The position numbers and the translations under genes are program-made. Below the pieces are notes generated by a model, which was not told where the DNA came from, did not search any database, and saw only the letters and a list, made by a program, of their open reading frames with translations. Of a stretch of 42,869 nucleotides of DNA, positions 42,744 through 42,869 are shown in pieces. The first letter of the stretch is position 1. Every line of letters starts with the position of its first letter. Source of the DNA: JBGMEA01 sp964444065 (GTDB lineage Bacteria; Bacillota; Clostridia; Eubacteriales; Anaerofustaceae); assembly GCA_964444065.1 (NCBI GenBank), contig CAYUFL010000010.1:1-42869 (forward strand), in the 5' to 3' direction.

Positions 42744-42776
42744 TCCGAGCGAACCATCTATACCGATTCGCCCGGA
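42744..42776 (-). terminator. Terminator of the candidate small RNA
   Basis: RNA stem UCCGGGCGAA / UUCGCUCGGA (one G-U), 13-nt loop, followed on the minus strand by TTTTTTTATCC. Confidence 0.8.
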
Positions 42777-42788
42777 CGTGGGTGCAGA

Positions 42789-42824
42789 CTACCACTCCGG
42801 CTGTGGAGTGTAACTATATCCCAT
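42789..42824 (-). CDS. 11-codon micro-ORF inside the small RNA
   Basis: ATG at 42824-42822, stop TAG at 42791-42789, encoding MGYSYTPQPEW. A GGAGGG site lies 8 bp upstream, good spacing for translation. It is embedded in the hairpins of the small RNA, so it could be a leader peptide or a small toxin-like peptide. Length alone makes it uncertain. Confidence 0.3.
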   Translation of the reverse strand: MGYSYTPQPEW

Positions 42825-42857
42825 ACCAGCACCCTCCGTTGTGGCTTTGATAAGTAA

Positions 42858-42863
42858 ATTATA
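42858..42863 (-). promoter_or_regulatory. -10 box of the candidate small RNA
   Basis: TATAAT preceded by TGG (extended -10) on the minus strand at the window edge; the -35 is out of view. Confidence 0.5.
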
Positions 42864-42869
42864 CCATAT

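Larger units (their letters stand above)
42734..42851 (-). ncRNA. Candidate structured small RNA
   Basis: On the minus strand an extended -10 (TGG-TATAAT, 42863-42858) would start an RNA of about 115 nt near 42851. Outer stem GGGTGC / GCACCC (42834-42829 with 42785-42780) encloses a second hairpin CACTCC / GGAGTG (42810-42805 with 42798-42793). It ends with a 10-bp terminator stem (42776-42767 with 42753-42744; the single mismatch on the plus strand becomes a G-U pair only in the minus-strand RNA) and seven Us. That asymmetry supports minus-strand transcription. The -35 lies outside the window. It may be a leader, a type I antitoxin or a mobile-element RNA. Confidence 0.55.

Noticed and set aside
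1..42869. tRNA or rRNA genes
   Set aside because: I looked through the intergenic stretches and saw no cloverleaf or rRNA sequence; a covariance search was not possible here.

Overview
The window looks like a metagenome-type scaffold (two 10-N runs, one 100-N run) from a low-to-moderate GC Firmicute, most likely an uncultured member of the Clostridia. The reasons are strong GGAGG ribosome sites, TATAAT promoters with 16-18 bp spacing, Rho-independent terminators after most operons, a cggR-gap-pgk-tpi-gpmI-eno glycolytic operon, a nusB / TsaD-like / xseA / xseB / ispA cluster, KtrAB, a membrane pyrophosphatase and a MurT/GatD-type pair. The taxon is inferred from gene content only.

Layout. 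1-5.3 kb (minus strand): 3'-truncated galE, a NupOPQ-type nucleoside ABC transporter without its lipoprotein, and prmA. 5.5-11.7 kb (minus): mscL, clpB behind a ribbon-helix-helix gene, then a murT / gatD-like pair whose amidotransferase has lost its catalytic Cys and His. 11.9-15 kb (plus): secG, membrane pyrophosphatase, and a TipA-type MerR regulator with its own 19-bp-spacer promoter. 15-20.8 kb: ABC exporter (minus), M24 peptidase (plus), metallophosphoesterase (minus), and a membrane-anchored alpha/beta-hydrolase-like protein without a nucleophile (minus). 21-27.6 kb (plus): ktrB-ktrA-rRNA methylase, then nusB / TsaD-like / xseAB / ispA. 27.6-34.6 kb (plus): cggR and five lower-glycolysis genes behind two promoters and a CggR-like operator. 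34.6-38.7 kb (plus): LCP cell-wall ligase, EamA transporter, murB and a small membrane protein. 38.8-40.57 kb (minus): a sensor kinase that lacks its 5' end and carries an unmerged 55-bp contig overlap around 100 Ns.

From about 40.57 kb the character changes. The kinase stops at a junction next to a small unknown ORF. An AT-rich, ATA-codon-rich two-gene operon follows: a ThsB-like (MTH538/DUF1863) TIR protein translationally coupled to a single-pass membrane protein with a helical cytoplasmic domain. The last 650 bp carry no ordinary gene but hold several hairpins, spaced GGGTATTCAAA repeats resembling an IS21-type terminus, and a compact structured RNA with an 11-codon micro-ORF. This end looks like a small horizontally acquired defence island. 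The TIR/membrane pair is the best candidate for an undescribed immune system here: a TIR sensor or second-messenger synthase with a membrane effector in place of the usual ThsA.

Elsewhere the genes are mainly housekeeping: envelope building (murB, LCP, MurT/GatD-like), ion and osmotic control (KtrAB, MscL, H+/Na+ pyrophosphatase), glycolysis and protein quality control.
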